Assembly (NCBI GenBank): GCA_030847615.1
Contig: JAUMIR010000003.1
Location: 27,216,501 to 27,280,500 of the forward strand
DNA length: 64,000 nucleotides
Direction: 5' to 3'
From: Gambelia wislizenii
Lineage: Eukaryota > Chordata > Lepidosauria > Squamata > Crotaphytidae
The notes under the pieces are model-generated. The model saw nothing but the letters and a program-made list of their open reading frames with translations. It was not told the origin of the DNA and ran no database searches. The position numbers and the translations under genes are program-made. Shown piece by piece: positions 47,415 through 58,569 of this stretch. The first letter of the stretch is position 1. Each line of letters begins with the position of its first letter.

Positions 47415-47555
47415 GAGAGAGAGACCTTCCCCGTAGGGTGGCGGTGGTATTCCAGCGCGCACCCCACATCCCTCGAGGGCTGGAGCGCAGGGCTCCCAAA
47501 GCCCAAACGGGAGACAGGCGACGTAACGGGAGGGAGCGCGCGGAGCCTCCCCGCC
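47415..47555 (+). repeat. Promoter-edge P unit (CpG-rich copy)
   Basis: The segment starting GAGAGAGACCTTCCCCG and containing AGGGCTGGAGCGCAGGGCT then GACGTAACGGGAGGGAGCG aligns along its length to four array segments at about 45564-45720, 46047-46180, 46385-46512 and 46730-46850. This copy keeps roughly fifteen CpGs; the array copies have about one to four each. The array copy at 45564 shares extra internal sequence with this one (CCCA..xGGGAGA..GTAAC), while the other three share a shorter version. Confidence 0.8.
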
Positions 47556-48080
47556 TCCCGCTCTGCCGCCGCCCCGCCCACTTCCTCAATTCTCCCGCGC
47601 GCTCCGAGCTGGAGAGGGGGGGAACACGAGGGGCGGGGAGCGGAGCCGGAGCGCCTGAGACGGACGCGGCGCGCATCCAATGGTGGCGGTCGCTGCCCTT
47701 TCGGGAGGCGGGGGGTCCGGCGGGGCTGCGGCCAATGAGGCGGCGGCCGGAGTGGGACTTCCTCCGGGGGAGGGGGGACCCCGCTGGAGCCAGCCGTCCA
47801 GCGCCGCCGAGGTGACACGTAAGTGCGGGGCTGGAACCCGGTGCCCCGGGCGGAGGAGGCGGCCGGGAAGTTGAGGCGGCGAGGGAGAGAGCGGGGAACT
47901 TTTCGCCCCCCAGGAGGGAAAACCACGAGGCCGGGGGGCTGCTGGCTTCGGAGCCGGGCTCTCCTCCCGGGCGAGAGAGAGGCAGCGGCGTCTCGGGGGA
48001 GGAAAGGTGGCTCGAGTCCCTCGCAACCTCCCAGCCCCCGAGGCCTCCTCCCCGCGCCAGGGCTTTGCAACAGTAGCCAG
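47420..48080 (+). promoter_or_regulatory. GOLIM4: CpG-island promoter of GOLIM4
   Basis: A GC- and CpG-dense block, in sharp contrast to the AT-rich flanks, ending about 560 bp before the GOLIM4 ATG. I see no TATA box. Visible elements: GC boxes in both directions (reverse near 47569-47579, forward GGGCGGGG at 47631), two CCAAT boxes (47677-47681 and 47732-47736), the first directly followed by GGTGGCGG, and a CRE-like GACGTAAC near 47520. This is typical of a housekeeping, dispersed-start promoter. The exact start sites cannot be read from sequence. The upstream edge is homologous to units of the tandem array to its left. Confidence 0.85.
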
Positions 48081-48421
48081 AGAGGAAGAGAGAAAGAAAG
48101 AAAGAAGCCAACGAAGTCATGTGGACTAGTTGCCCAGGCAAAAAAAGAGCGCGCCTCTAGAACTCTTTCGTTGCCATCTGCTGGCAGCCGCCCCAGAGGA
48201 CTCCCCACCCCCCAAAAAGAAAAGAAGCTAATTGGCAAAGGTGGAAGAACAAGTCTGGAGGTGCCCTGTTTATTCGGAGTGGCACCTCTACAGGGAGACC
48301 TCTTCCTGAGGGGATGTGGGAGAGTGACTTGGCCCCATCCACAGGCTGAGATCCCCCCTCCTTTGCCCTGTCTGCCCCACACCCCCTTGCCACCCCGCAC
48401 TCCTCTCTAGCCTGTCTGCAG
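47819..48421 (+). other. GOLIM4: Candidate 5'UTR intron of GOLIM4
   Basis: A strong donor (CAC|GTAAGT) lies at 47819 inside the CpG island. A strong acceptor, with a long C/T tract then CTGTCTGCAG, ends at 48421. Splicing would join a non-coding first exon, ending at 47818, to an exon 48422-48827 carrying the start codon. This is inference from splice-site quality alone; an unspliced 5'UTR is equally possible. Confidence 0.4.
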
Positions 48422-48422
48422 C

Positions 48423-48595
48423 ATGACCTGAGCGTAACTTAAGGCAGTGCCAGGGTGCAGTGGGTTAAAGTTAGAGCCAGGGTCTGTGGCAGCAGCCATG
48501 CCAGGGGCTTCAGCTTGCTTCCCTGGGTCCCTTTGCCTTTGATGCCCTTGCCCCTTGCTGCTTGTTCTGGCCATTGCCTAAACACTGAAGCCTAG
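48423..48595 (+). promoter_or_regulatory. Short upstream ORFs before GOLIM4 start
   Basis: Three upstream ATGs precede the main start. ATG-ACC-TGA is at 48423-48431. A 14-codon ORF plus stop is at 48498-48542. Its TGA overlaps the next ATG by one base (TGATG), which opens a 17-codon ORF ending TAG at 48593-48595. If transcription starts upstream, these could lower translation of the main ORF. There is no evidence for function beyond their presence. Confidence 0.4.
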
Positions 48596-48640
48596 AGGTG
48601 GACAAGCCCCTGGATCCTCCCCCCCCCCAAGGAAGGGACT

Positions 48641-48827
48641 ATGGGCAACGGGATGTGTTCCCGAAAACAGAAGCGTATCCTGCAGTCCCTTTTGCTCCTC
48701 ACTGTGGTCTTTGGCTTCATCTATGGGGCAATGCTCTACTATGAGTTACAGAATCAGTTGAAGAAGGCAGAGGCCGTGGCACTCAAGTACCAGCAACACC
48801 AAGAGTCCCTTTCGGCACAACTGCAAG
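48641..48827 (+). CDS. GOLIM4: GOLIM4 (GPP130) first coding exon, N-terminal 62 codons
   Basis: Encodes the N-terminus of Golgi integral membrane protein 4, a type II cis-Golgi protein that cycles through endosomes and is degraded in response to manganese (known for the family). Visible: a short basic cytosolic tail (residues 1-12, ending SRKQKR), one membrane segment (about 13-34, rich in L, V, F, Y), then the start of the lumenal coiled-coil stem (ELQNQLKKAEAVALKYQQHQ). I recognise this block as near-identical to vertebrate GOLIM4. The start has a good context (A at -3, G at +4). The exon ends in phase 1 (CAA G|GTAAAA), so the next exon completes a Gly, Val, Ala, Asp or Glu codon; Val is expected from the known protein. 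The remaining roughly 600 residues are not in this window. The alternative, a processed copy, is unlikely because a splice donor and a CpG island are present. Confidence 0.95.
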
Positions 48828-48836
48828 GTAAAAAGT
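48828..48836 (+). other. GOLIM4: Splice donor of GOLIM4 coding exon 1
   Basis: GTAAAAAGT follows CTGCAAG. Homology to GOLIM4 stops exactly here: the codons that continue in frame (Gly-Lys-Lys-Ser...) do not match the family and run to a TAG at 48956-48958. Confidence 0.85.
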
Positions 48837-51548
48837 CGCTCTTCACTTCTTTTACTACTGGCAAGATCCACCAAAGGTCTAGCCAGGGCCTGTCTTCTGG
48901 GGTGTCCAAAAAGCTCTTTTCTTCTTGTGACTTGAGCAGAAGCATTCTACTTCTGTAGCCAATGTGCCATTATTGGTCTGTGGCTCCAGCACCTGATTAT
49001 GCGTCTCCAACCACAAACCGTTAAAAAAAATGTTACAGGGTGTGGAGCTCATGAGTGGAAGCTTCTGTTGCTACAGACATTCAGATTGAGTGACAGTGAT
49101 TTAAAAAATAAATAAATAAAAATAAATACCCAAACCAATGAGTAAATGCAGAGTTGTAAATATGTCTACACACAAAGCTGTTCTAGTTAGTATAGCTTGC
49201 AATCTAAATCTGTTCTTGATCAATAGATTATGTTTTATGTGTCCATTTGTCTCCACCGGGTGTTCAAAAACTAGGACTGGGTGTCCATTTGGAAACAGGA
49301 CTGTTACTTAGAAAAGGTCTTGCCCAACCATTGAGGGGATGGATGGTTGAGGGCTGGATGTGCTCAACATTGGTGGGATGGTTGAGAGTTGAGGTTAAGT
49401 CAGGGTCTGTCTAGATTCAACATTCTTCACATTCCCATTTCCATCACCTCTGTTCTCTTTGATATGACTGTTTGAAAATTCCATTCCTTTCTTTTAAAGC
49501 AGGAGGTATGGAATGAGTGGCCAAGATGGATTATCAACAGTGCATTTTCAGCAAGTGCACCATTGCCCTTAATAATTAAGACCCCTATGCTATTGCTGGC
49601 ATCATACATCCACTCTTGTACTTGGTCTATTAAAGACACAAAAGTTCAAGGCTTGGTCGCATTTAGCGCCCATTTCATTTCTGTTTCCCAGCTGTAGAAA
49701 TGAGTGCAGAGGCAGCCTGGGATCACTGCCCCTGAGATAGTGCCTCTGTCATGCTGACTGGATCAAAGTCCTGGGAAATGTCCAGAACTTTGTCCTTCTT
49801 CAGGCCTAAACAATTCAGGCCCCAGGGAGTGCTGCTCTCTGCCTTGCAATGCCATTAAGCCTAATCCACTGCAGTCCCCCCCAAAGAGCTTTGATTTTTG
49901 GAACTGGTCTAGGGCCTCCACTATCTTTATCTGGCCTTGCTTGTGGCCTCCATATGATTTTGGACTCCCAACTTCCATCAGCACAATAAGCATGGCCAGT
50001 AATTTGTAAAGATGGGAACTGTATTCCAACAACTTCTAGAGAGCCACAGTTGCTCTAGCTCTGCTCTAAAGTCATTTCAGCCATTGCCACATTCTGTAGT
50101 GGAGGATTCCGTTATTTAACTATGCATCGTGTAAAGAATTTCCTTTCAATTGGCTCTAGTAGGTGATGCTGATACCCAATAATATTGGAGAGAGGACTTC
50201 TTATGGGTGTTTGCCAATACTTGGTTCAGCTGTATTACAAAAATTGTTCTTATACACTTAACATTTCTAACAGATTCTTGTTCACAATTTAACCTGGTTG
50301 GGGTATCATTTGATAGATCCACTGCATTTTGATATTAGTAATTTGTATTGTCAAATAACTTACAGTATATATTTCATAAACCAGAACCTGCTGGTAGCCA
50401 GGGCCTCCATACTGACAAAGTTTTTGCTGCTAGGAATCAGGTACAAATTTTCATCAAGGGATAAAGATATTTTGCCAAGTTGCAGAGAAAATAATAGAAA
50501 ATTTTCAAATTGTAAGAAGCAAAGCAATAACATGTCATTTGTCCCAATGCCATTTATCCCAATGCCATTTGTCCCAATGGTTAGGGATGATAGGAGTTGT
50601 AGTCTAACATGACAGGTTGGGAAAGTCTGCTGTAAATTTACAACCCCCTCAAATATGCATATAAGGTACTATCTGTCAATCAGTCAATTCATCAGTCAGT
50701 CTATGACTTTATTTCTATCTTGCTTTCCTCCCCAAGAGTGGTGTATTATCTATCATGCAGCACTTCAAGGATAGTTATATATACCATGTTATGTGCTACA
50801 CATAACATGTATTGTAATATCACATATATACAGCACAATATGTTATGTCTGCTATATAATTGTAAAAAAACCCAAACCCAAATGTTGTTGTGGAACCTAA
50901 TCCCTTGGGAAAGGCCCTCATTTGTGTGAAATACACTTCTAGCCCCCCTGCTGTTTTCTGAAGTATAAAACGACAAACTGAAATACAAAAGTTCATCATT
51001 CAGGATCTTGGTCATGACAGAAACCTGGAAATTATTGGGAGCATGCACAAAAATCTCAGAGTCAAGTGAGTTCCAAAGCAGTTTGAACATGCAAATTCTT
51101 CCTTGGGTAAAGCCAGTAACCAAGGCATTCAAATAACAAATCAACTTGGACTGTTGCCCTATAGACCAGTTGAATGTGGACATCCATTTAACGGCTGGAA
51201 ATGACAGGGAAAACAGTATTGTGACTGGGTTTTGGGTCTGGTAAAGAAGCTCTGATCTCCACTTTAAAGATCTGCATGTTCAAGATACATCTGGAACCAA
51301 CTTGGTATTAAGTAACTTTGGGACCACATAGTAACAGCTACCTTTTGCCTCTCTTTTCATTTTCTTGCAGTCTTTGACAGGAGGAAAACAAAGGAATTGA
51401 TGAAGCACCTGGTGCTCTATCATATGCGTCTGGCAGACTTAATTGGATGTAGCAGCTTAGACATTGTGCAGACTTGTTTTAATTCTTTTCCCATGGCCCA
51501 AGTGTTTTATTTGTAAGAAAACCCTATTGAGAGTGATGCACATGTATA

Positions 51549-52008
51549 GAGAGCCAGCTTGGTGTAGTATTCAAGTGTTGGACTACGGAGATTTTCAGAC
51601 AACACTGTTATAGTGTTACTATTCCACTTTATTTGCTATGGCTGCCTCCTCTTGAATCCTGGGATTTGCAGTTTAGGGAGGGGCATTTAGAACTCTCAGC
51701 CAGAGAGCTCTTAGGCCTCACTAAACTACAAACCCCAGAATTCCACAGGAGGCAGCCAGAGCAGTTAAAGTGGAATAGTAGCACTATAACAGTGTAGTCT
51801 GAAAATCTCCTACAACTCTAGAAACCAGGGTTGAATCCCTGCTGAGCCGTGAATATCTGCTGGATGACCTTGGACAAGTCACACTATCTCAGCCTCAGAG
51901 GAAGGCAATGGCAAACCACCTCTGGAGAAATCTTGCCAAGAAAACCCTGTGATAGGTTGGTCTTAGGGATGCCATAAGTTAGAAATGACTTGAAGGCACA
52001 CCAGAACA
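51549..52008 (+). mobile_element. Sauria-type SINE interrupted by a MITE
   Basis: GAGAGCCAGCTTGGTGTAGT head, resuming after 51810 with AACTCTAGAAACCAGGGTTG, TGACCTTGGACAAGTCACAC, GGCAAACCACCTCTGGAGAA, ATGACTTGAAGGCACACCAG. In intron 1 of GOLIM4, sense orientation. Confidence 0.88.
51587..51810. mobile_element. 224-bp Harbinger-like MITE nested in SINE
   Basis: TAC on both sides (51584-51586, 51811-51813). Ends GGAGATTTTCAGAC... and its near-perfect complement. Same length and sequence family as 62623-62846. Confidence 0.85.
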
Positions 52009-52090
52009 AGACATGCATAAGGTTATGCTGTTAATGTGTTTTATAAGGAGGTATGATTTTGAACTATTTCCTTGAATATTCAGGATACAT

Positions 52091-52250
52091 TGTTCTTGTT
52101 GTGTACCTTTAACTCGTTTCTGACTTATGGCGATCCTAAGGGCCAGGGTTTTCTTGTCAAGATTTGTTCAGCATGTTTTGCTGTTGCCTTCCTCTGAGGC
52201 TGAAAGAGTGTGATTTGCCCAAGGTCACTCAGTGGGTTTCCATGGCTGAG
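52091..52250 (-). mobile_element. Sauria-type SINE, truncated
   Basis: TGTTCTTGTTGTGTACCTTT, TGATTTGCCCAAGGTCACTC, then lost before the tRNA head. Confidence 0.75.
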
Positions 52251-52951
52251 CATCTCTTGCAGGGTACATAGGGATACAAATTTAAATTAACAAAACAACA
52301 TTAATGTGTTGTAACATTCTTTTGTCTTTGGACTTTCTAGCTGTAAGAAGATACATTTGAACTAGAATTTGATCCCATTTTTTTGCACCATACTAGTTGA
52401 AATTGGTTAATTGGAAAATATGGTCCTAGATGATTGACTAGTGTTTGCTGATGATGTGAGAGTAAAATGTACTTTCTTGCAACGTGTTTCTGAGAATTAA
52501 TGTTCCATGAAGCAATAACCAGAAGAAGAATATAGTTTGTAATAAAATAACTAAGATAGGATCTTCATTTTCATGTATCATTTCATAATACATGAAAGTG
52601 TCGACTTCCTGTTTTTTGGAAGTGATAGTGTTATATCTAGATGAGTATTGGAAATAATAATGGTAGAGTTAATCAATGCAGAATTAATTGATAAAACAGG
52701 GTAAAAATAATAGGAATCCTTAGCTTTTGTATATAGAGTATGAACTAGCATCCCTCCACTTTGCATGGAAATCTGGGAAAGCTAGTTAATAGATGGTCTT
52801 TAAAGTAATTGTGCCTGTTCCCGGTTGCATCCCTACCAAACCTCAACTGAGTTGTTAAAATAATAGGTTGTTGCCCTTTCTTTCATGTGTAAGGGGGGGA
52901 AAGTGATTTTCAAAAATCTAGAAATTCCACACTCTCTAGATTTTGTAAATA

Positions 52952-53154
52952 CAATGGGTTTTCTGAATCCACAGGGGTTTGGTTCTGGGATCTGCCACAG
53001 ATGCCAAAAACTGCAGATGATCATGTCCCATATTATTAAATGGCAGCAATGTGCAGGCAGATGCTTCAGTGTGTCCATGTGCATGTTGCCACCATTGTAT
53101 GTATAAGACAACGATCCACGGTCAGTTTGAACTGCAGATCTGTAGGGCCCACTG
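52952..53154. mobile_element. Tigger/pogo-like MITE
   Basis: 203 bp, TA on both sides (52950-52951, 53155-53156). Left CAATGGGTTTTCTGAATCCA; right complement CAGTGGGCCCTACAGATCTG. The interior GGTTTGGTTCTGGGATCTGC is MER2-like. Confidence 0.7.
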
Positions 53155-55099
53155 TAATATCCAAGGAGCACACATACTCTGTCATTGTGACACCTTCTTA
53201 GTCAGCATTGACAGTTCTGTTGTAGAGCCCAACCGCATGTGAAGGGATAATTCGTGTGGTAAAGTCTCAACACCTTTCATTGACCTTCAGATCAGTTTTT
53301 AATTGATTTGCATCCTGTCTTTCATCCAGCAAGCTTAAGGCAGTATAGCTGTCCTGCTTCCCACTTTATGGTCATGGCACCCCAGTGAAGTAGGTCAGGC
53401 TGAGTAAGAGTGGCTTGCCAAAGTTATCCAGTGTGTTTTTTTTGCAGATTGTGGACATGAAGTTAAATCTCCCATATTCCAGTCCTACATTCTTGCACAC
53501 GCTGGTTTCTAGAAGGAGAGTTGCTTGAGGAATTTGATTTTTGCAAATTCTGGTGTAAAATGAATTAGATAGTACCTCCTGGACTAACGTGTAGACCAAA
53601 AATAGTTGTAAAACTGACAGTGTGGAACTATGATGTCTAAAATATTGCCCAAGTTGAAATATCCTAGTACTCTTGACAATGAATAAATCTGTGTATGCCA
53701 AACCTTTGTGTACCAAAATGTAAAAGAAATATTTTTGCTCAGGGTTGATAGTGTGGCAGATGGGCCACACTGGCAGTATGGCATGTTTTTTTTTCAAATC
53801 TATTTGAAGAGCATTTGCTGGGAATGAACATCCTGTTCCTTTGTGAAGTTAAAATTCCTCTGCCACCATTTGCTTATGCCAAATTGGAAAATACCATGGT
53901 CTTGCTCCTGAAATTTTCAGATATGGCAAACTTTGGCCCCCTGCTGTTTTCCTCTGAGGCAAAATTTGATTGGTTATTTTTTTTCCCCCTTATCAAAATA
54001 AGCAAATAAACAAAAGGCCATCACACAGAAGCAGTCAGTCAGAAGAGTAACAGATCATGGATCAGAGAGCAGTGTATCCAAGGAGGTGTTCCCAAGATAA
54101 TTTAATGTAGATTAACTAAACTTTCATTGTTCCCTGCCAACCCTTTTGTCCACAATGAGAGATTGGCTGAAGTGCAGGAACGGGTGACTTTTCATCAGCA
54201 GATAGTTTGTGTAACAAGCAAAGCTATGACTTTATCTGGGCTGTTACATTTACAATTGGTTTTAGGGACGATGATTCACAATTTTTCAGCACTTGAGATC
54301 ACTCGACAATCCGTGGCTGAGCATTGGGACAAATGCCACCCAAAAGCACCATGTTCAAGCTGATGCAAAAGGTTGGTCTCTGGCATTTGATTCATGTCAG
54401 CTCAGTCCTGCATGAACCTTAATATGCAGATTATCACTTGGTGCTGCAGTCATCAAATGATCATCAGCTTGCCTGGGTGAACCAGCTTTGGCTCCTTTCC
54501 CTATTAGCTAGTCTGCATTAGCGGCTTTACTTTCTTGTTATTTATGAAGTTGTAACTTCTGTACAGAACTGTGTAGTCTTTTGCCTTGTCTCCCTGCCTC
54601 CTCCCTCACATGGTCATTACTCTTCATTGCTGAAGATCACCTCAGGAAGGAGGGGATAATGAAGACTCTGGAGAGGAAAGCCAGCAGGAACATCCTGAAC
54701 TTAAAGAATCCATCTCTCCTGGCTGACTGAACAAATACCATGGGGTTATTCTTCTGTCCTACCTGTGTAAACATTCAGTGGGAGGGGGATATCTCCTACT
54801 GAAAAGATTCCATTGTTGTAAAGTAGATCTTTTCCAGCAATAGTTTCGAAGTGTCTTCTCAGCTTTGTATGTGCATGTACATGTCTGTAGGTGTTCAATT
54901 TCTTCTTTATATTCTCTAGATGACACACGTTGTGTTTGGTTTGGCTGCCTCCTAGTCAGGGTCTTCATAGTTCCCTGAACTTTGAGGATAGTGAAGTGAG
55001 AAGAGAGTGATTGGGATGCTGTTGGGAAAAACTTGGAAAGCCAGCCATTGTTGGCTTCTTTGAAAGGGGCTTTTAAGTAATTGATGCTGTACTACTTTG

Positions 55100-55340
55100 A
55101 TGTTGTGTGCCTTTCAAGTTGTTCCTGGCTTATTGTGACCCTAAAGTGACCCTATCATGGGGTTTTCTTGGCAAGACTTGGCAAGATTTATTCAGAGGGA
55201 ATTTGATTTTGCCTTCCTCTGAGGCTGAGAAAGTGTGACTTGCCCAAGATCACCCTGTGGTTTCGATGGCTGAGCAGGGATTTCAACCCTGGTCTCCAGT
55301 CATAGTCCAACACTCAAACCGCTACACCATGCTGGCTCTC
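55100..55340 (-). mobile_element. Sauria-type SINE
   Basis: TGTTGTGTGCCTTTCAAGTT, CTTGCCCAAGATCACCCTG, GCTACACCATGCTGGCTCTC in plus view. Confidence 0.85.
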
Positions 55341-55374
55341 ACTATATTTCTTACTGATGTCTTTTTGATTTGAT

Positions 55375-55540
55375 TGCTTTTTAAATGAATAGTGATTTAA
55401 TTTTATGATTTGTTTAAATGTGTTTTAACATGGCATTTTTGGGGATTTTTTGGCTTGGTTTTGCTTGGTTTATTGTGGGTTGCTTTCAGTCCTAGTTCTG
55501 TGAGAAGGGTGGTATGTAAGTTGCATAAATAAATAGGTTA
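55375..55540 (+). mobile_element. L2-type 3' tail
   Basis: TTAAATG/TTTTATG repeats, then GAGAAGGGTGGTATGTAAGT and ATAAATAAATAGG. Confidence 0.45.
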
Positions 55541-55805
55541 GGGTCCAGACTGTCATGGTAGTGCACTGGTACCTCTGAGTATATCAAGAGGACCAGGCAG
55601 CAAATAGGCCTTGTAGCAAAAACAGCAGACATCAGGCTGAAGAAATGAGAACACAGACACAGGGATTGTGCCTAAACTACTTTTCTTTACTTGTGCCTAT
55701 TAAAGAAATATATACAATGAGTTTGGGACTCCAAACACATAAACTACATAACTGTTACCCAAAATGCTCCTTGGAAAATTCCAAGAAAATATCAAGTATC
55801 TAATA

Positions 55806-56593
55806 TGTTGGGGAAATTAGCAACAACTTGACTTTAGTTATGTGAAAGGGGGTAACAAGGGAATCTTGCAAACCTTTGTCTACCAGTACTAGTCTGGATG
55901 GAATACACACACATGTAAAAGTAAGTATGGTTTTTATTAAAGAGTTCAAAAATAACACCAGACACACACATATTCACCCAGAAAAAGCATTCACACAAGG
56001 CTATAGAAAAAACAGTGGGGAAAACTTGGGATAGAGGATAGCATGGGGATTTGTTGGGGGTGATACAACCTGCCCTGTAGTCAGTCCGGCAGAGTGGATG
56101 CAGGAACCTGGGGTAGCCACACAGAGAGTCCCCTGGAACTGGAACTGTGCGTATTGAGGGAGATTTTGGGGGTGATATTTATACCTCCAAATATACTTGA
56201 GGGGATTTGTTGTTTCATGGGTTGAAACAATAGATTTCCTGAGCCTTCATGGATGGCACAATGAGTTTTCTGGTCTTGACAAAAGGTGAGGAAGATGCTG
56301 ATGTGTTTCTTAATGTCCAGTGATTGGATTTTAAAAGCTTGAACAACCTATTTTAAGGTTTGGGGATAAGGAAAAGAAGTTTCAAAATCTCCACCCATTA
56401 TCTCCCTTTCCTGGGAAATGTGTCCTTTTTGGCTTTTAGCCTTAGTCTTTCTTCCTTAGGGCAACACATGGCATTCAGCTGTCTTCTCTTGAGACCAATG
56501 TGCTTTTGCCCTTGTGGAGGGTCACATTGATGAACCAAAATTCTAGAAGTGGGGTGTAAGTCTCTGGAAGTGGGGTATAAGACATGCTTAACA
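55806..56593 (-). mobile_element. Solo LTR, family X-related
   Basis: 788 bp, TGTTGGGG...CTTAACA, with near-identical 5-bp flanks TAATA (55801-55805) and TAACA (56594-56598). Shares the CCAGTACTAG, TTTTTATTAAA, ACACAAGGCTAT and GGCATGCTTAACA-type order with copies at 12.8 and 19.5 kb, at low identity. Confidence 0.65.
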
Positions 56594-56854
56594 TAACACA
56601 GCAGTCTTAATAGTACTATCCAATACTGTGTAGCATACAGTGCATGTGCACAGTCTCAGAACAAAAATCCAAGTGACTTGTGCTGTGTTGAAAACATGTT
56701 CTCCCATTTTTAAGATGGTTAAATGAAACAAAGCAATCTATATAGAAAACTACATCTGATTACAGAGAAATGACATGGCTCCAAATGGTAGCAGTATGTG
56801 CCCCTATTAACTGTAGGATGTGTTTCTCTAGTACAAAAGAGAAGAATGTTTATA

Positions 56855-57969
56855 CAGGTTGAGTATCCCTTATCCGGAATGCTTGGGACCAGAAGTGTTC
56901 CATATTTTGGATTTATTTTTATTTTTATTTTTTTATTTTAGAATACTTACATATACATAATGAGATATCTTGGAGATAGGACCCTAGTCTAAACATGAAA
57001 TTCATGTATGCTTCATATGCATCTTATACACATAGCCTGAAGGTAATGTTATGGGCAATATTTTTAATAATTTTGTACATCTCCTCAGATGCCAAGATTG
57101 ACAAAGAGATCGATCACAGATTAGCAAAGTCATATAGCACATTTGGAAGGCTTTACAAAAGAGTCTGGAGTAATAAACATCTGAGGCGAAGTGTGTATAG
57201 AGCCATTATACTGTCTGTTCTCCTTTACGGGTCTGAAACATGGGTCACCTATCGCAACCACTTACGACTCCTTGAACGCTTTCATCAGCGCTGTCTACGC
57301 ACAATCCTAAATATACACTGGACTGACTATGTGACGAATGTTGCTGTCCTTGAGCAAGCAGGGATCACCAGCATTGAGGCCATAATATTGAGAACACAGC
57401 TGCGCTGGGCAGGGCACGTTTCCAGGATGGAGGACCATTGCCTCCCCAAAACAGTACTCTACGGTGAACTTGCCATGGGTCAGTGTAAGAGGGGCACTCC
57501 AAAAAAGCGATACAAGGACTCCCTGAAACAACATCTCAGGCTCAGCCAAATTGATCACCAACAATGGTCCGCCCTGGCCTCACATCGGGAGGCATGGAGA
57601 CGCACTGTCCACAATGCTGCAGCCTTATTTGAGAACTCATGCCGAACAAGTCTTGAAGAGAAATGACAATGCAGAAAGAATCACAACCCAGAAACATCCC
57701 CCAAGGAGACCTTGTGCTGTGCTTTCTGCAACTGGACTTGTTTATCTCAGATTGGCCTTTTTAGTCATCAGCGCGGGATGAGTTCTTCCTGAACCTTCGT
57801 TTGCGAAGAAAAGCCAGAAAGAGAGAGAGAGAGAGAGAGATGAAACAAAGTTTGTGTACGTTGAACCATCAGAAAGCCAAGGTGTCACCCTCTCAGCCAC
57901 CCATGTGGACAATTTTGGATTTTGGAGTATTTCAGATTTCTGAATTCTAGATAAGGGAGACTCAACCTT
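56855..57969 (+). mobile_element. Tigger/pogo-like MITE interrupted by LINE copy G
   Basis: Left end CAGGTTGAGTATCCCTTATC, right end ATAAGGGAGACTCAACCTT, TA on both sides (56853-56854, 57970-57971). Without the LINE it is about 355 bp and aligns (inverted) to 40261-40568. Confidence 0.85.
57081..57839 (+). mobile_element. LINE copy G
   Basis: Starts CTCCTCAGATGCCAAGATTG, exactly as copy F. Open frame to 57666: AKIDKEIDHRLAKSYSTFGR, YRAIILSVLLYGSETW, NVAVLEQAGITSIEA, RWAGHVSRMEDH, HQQWSALASHREAWR, ending at a TGA before the finger. Then the finger region (partly deleted near 57770) and an (AG)n tail. Confidence 0.9.
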
Positions 57970-58569
57970 TAAAGCATTTCTTGTTTATCTTTTGTTAAGG
58001 AATAAGTTCACTGAATAAGAAATATAAAAGAAAAGAATTAAAGGATTTTCTGCCAGGGTCAATTCATGAAGAATTGCATGCGGTGACATTTAATGACATT
58101 TAAGCATAAATAACTGTGCAAGATCATTGCAGAAATCTCTATAAATAGTTACTTTCATGATTTCCAGTCCAGTCTGACCAGTTGTTTCTCTTGTGAAATG
58201 GATACTGGTATAATTTTGGAAGTGCAGGAATGTTTAAAGCCTGCTGAAGTGCTTTAAATAGGAATTGCTCTGTGGTCTTGGGGAAGAATTAAAAAGCTTA
58301 CATGCCAAAACTAGCTTCAGGAAATGTGATAGCGTGGAAGGTCTAGACAGTTACCATGCTGCCTTTCAGATGAAAGTAGTTAAGTGAGTGATGGGGCAGG
58401 AGCAAGAGAAGATCCAAAAAACAGAACCAAACGAAGCTCTACAGTGATTTTTAGTTTAAAATCTATGAAAAGATAAATCTCTGCACCCATCCCCTCCCCC
58501 ATTAGGAAATTACCTTGTAGTTTCTTTCCCATTAGTTCTTTAGTTGTTGCATTCATTTTGTAATCCTGG

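Noticed and set aside
47380..48410. Long open frames on both strands of the CpG island (up to 335 codons on the minus strand).
   Set aside because: GC-rich sequence lacks stops; the translations are low-complexity P/R/S/G with no domain. Overlaps the GOLIM4 promoter.
51371..51514. Exon-like segment after a good acceptor (TTTTCTTGCAG) with an open frame of about 47 codons.
   Set aside because: The translation does not resemble the next GOLIM4 residues, it ends in TAA and has no donor. Probably a pseudo-acceptor in the intron.
54127..54363. 78-codon frame in the intron as a possible GOLIM4 exon.
   Set aside because: No matching splice sites in the right phase and no similarity to the GOLIM4 stem.
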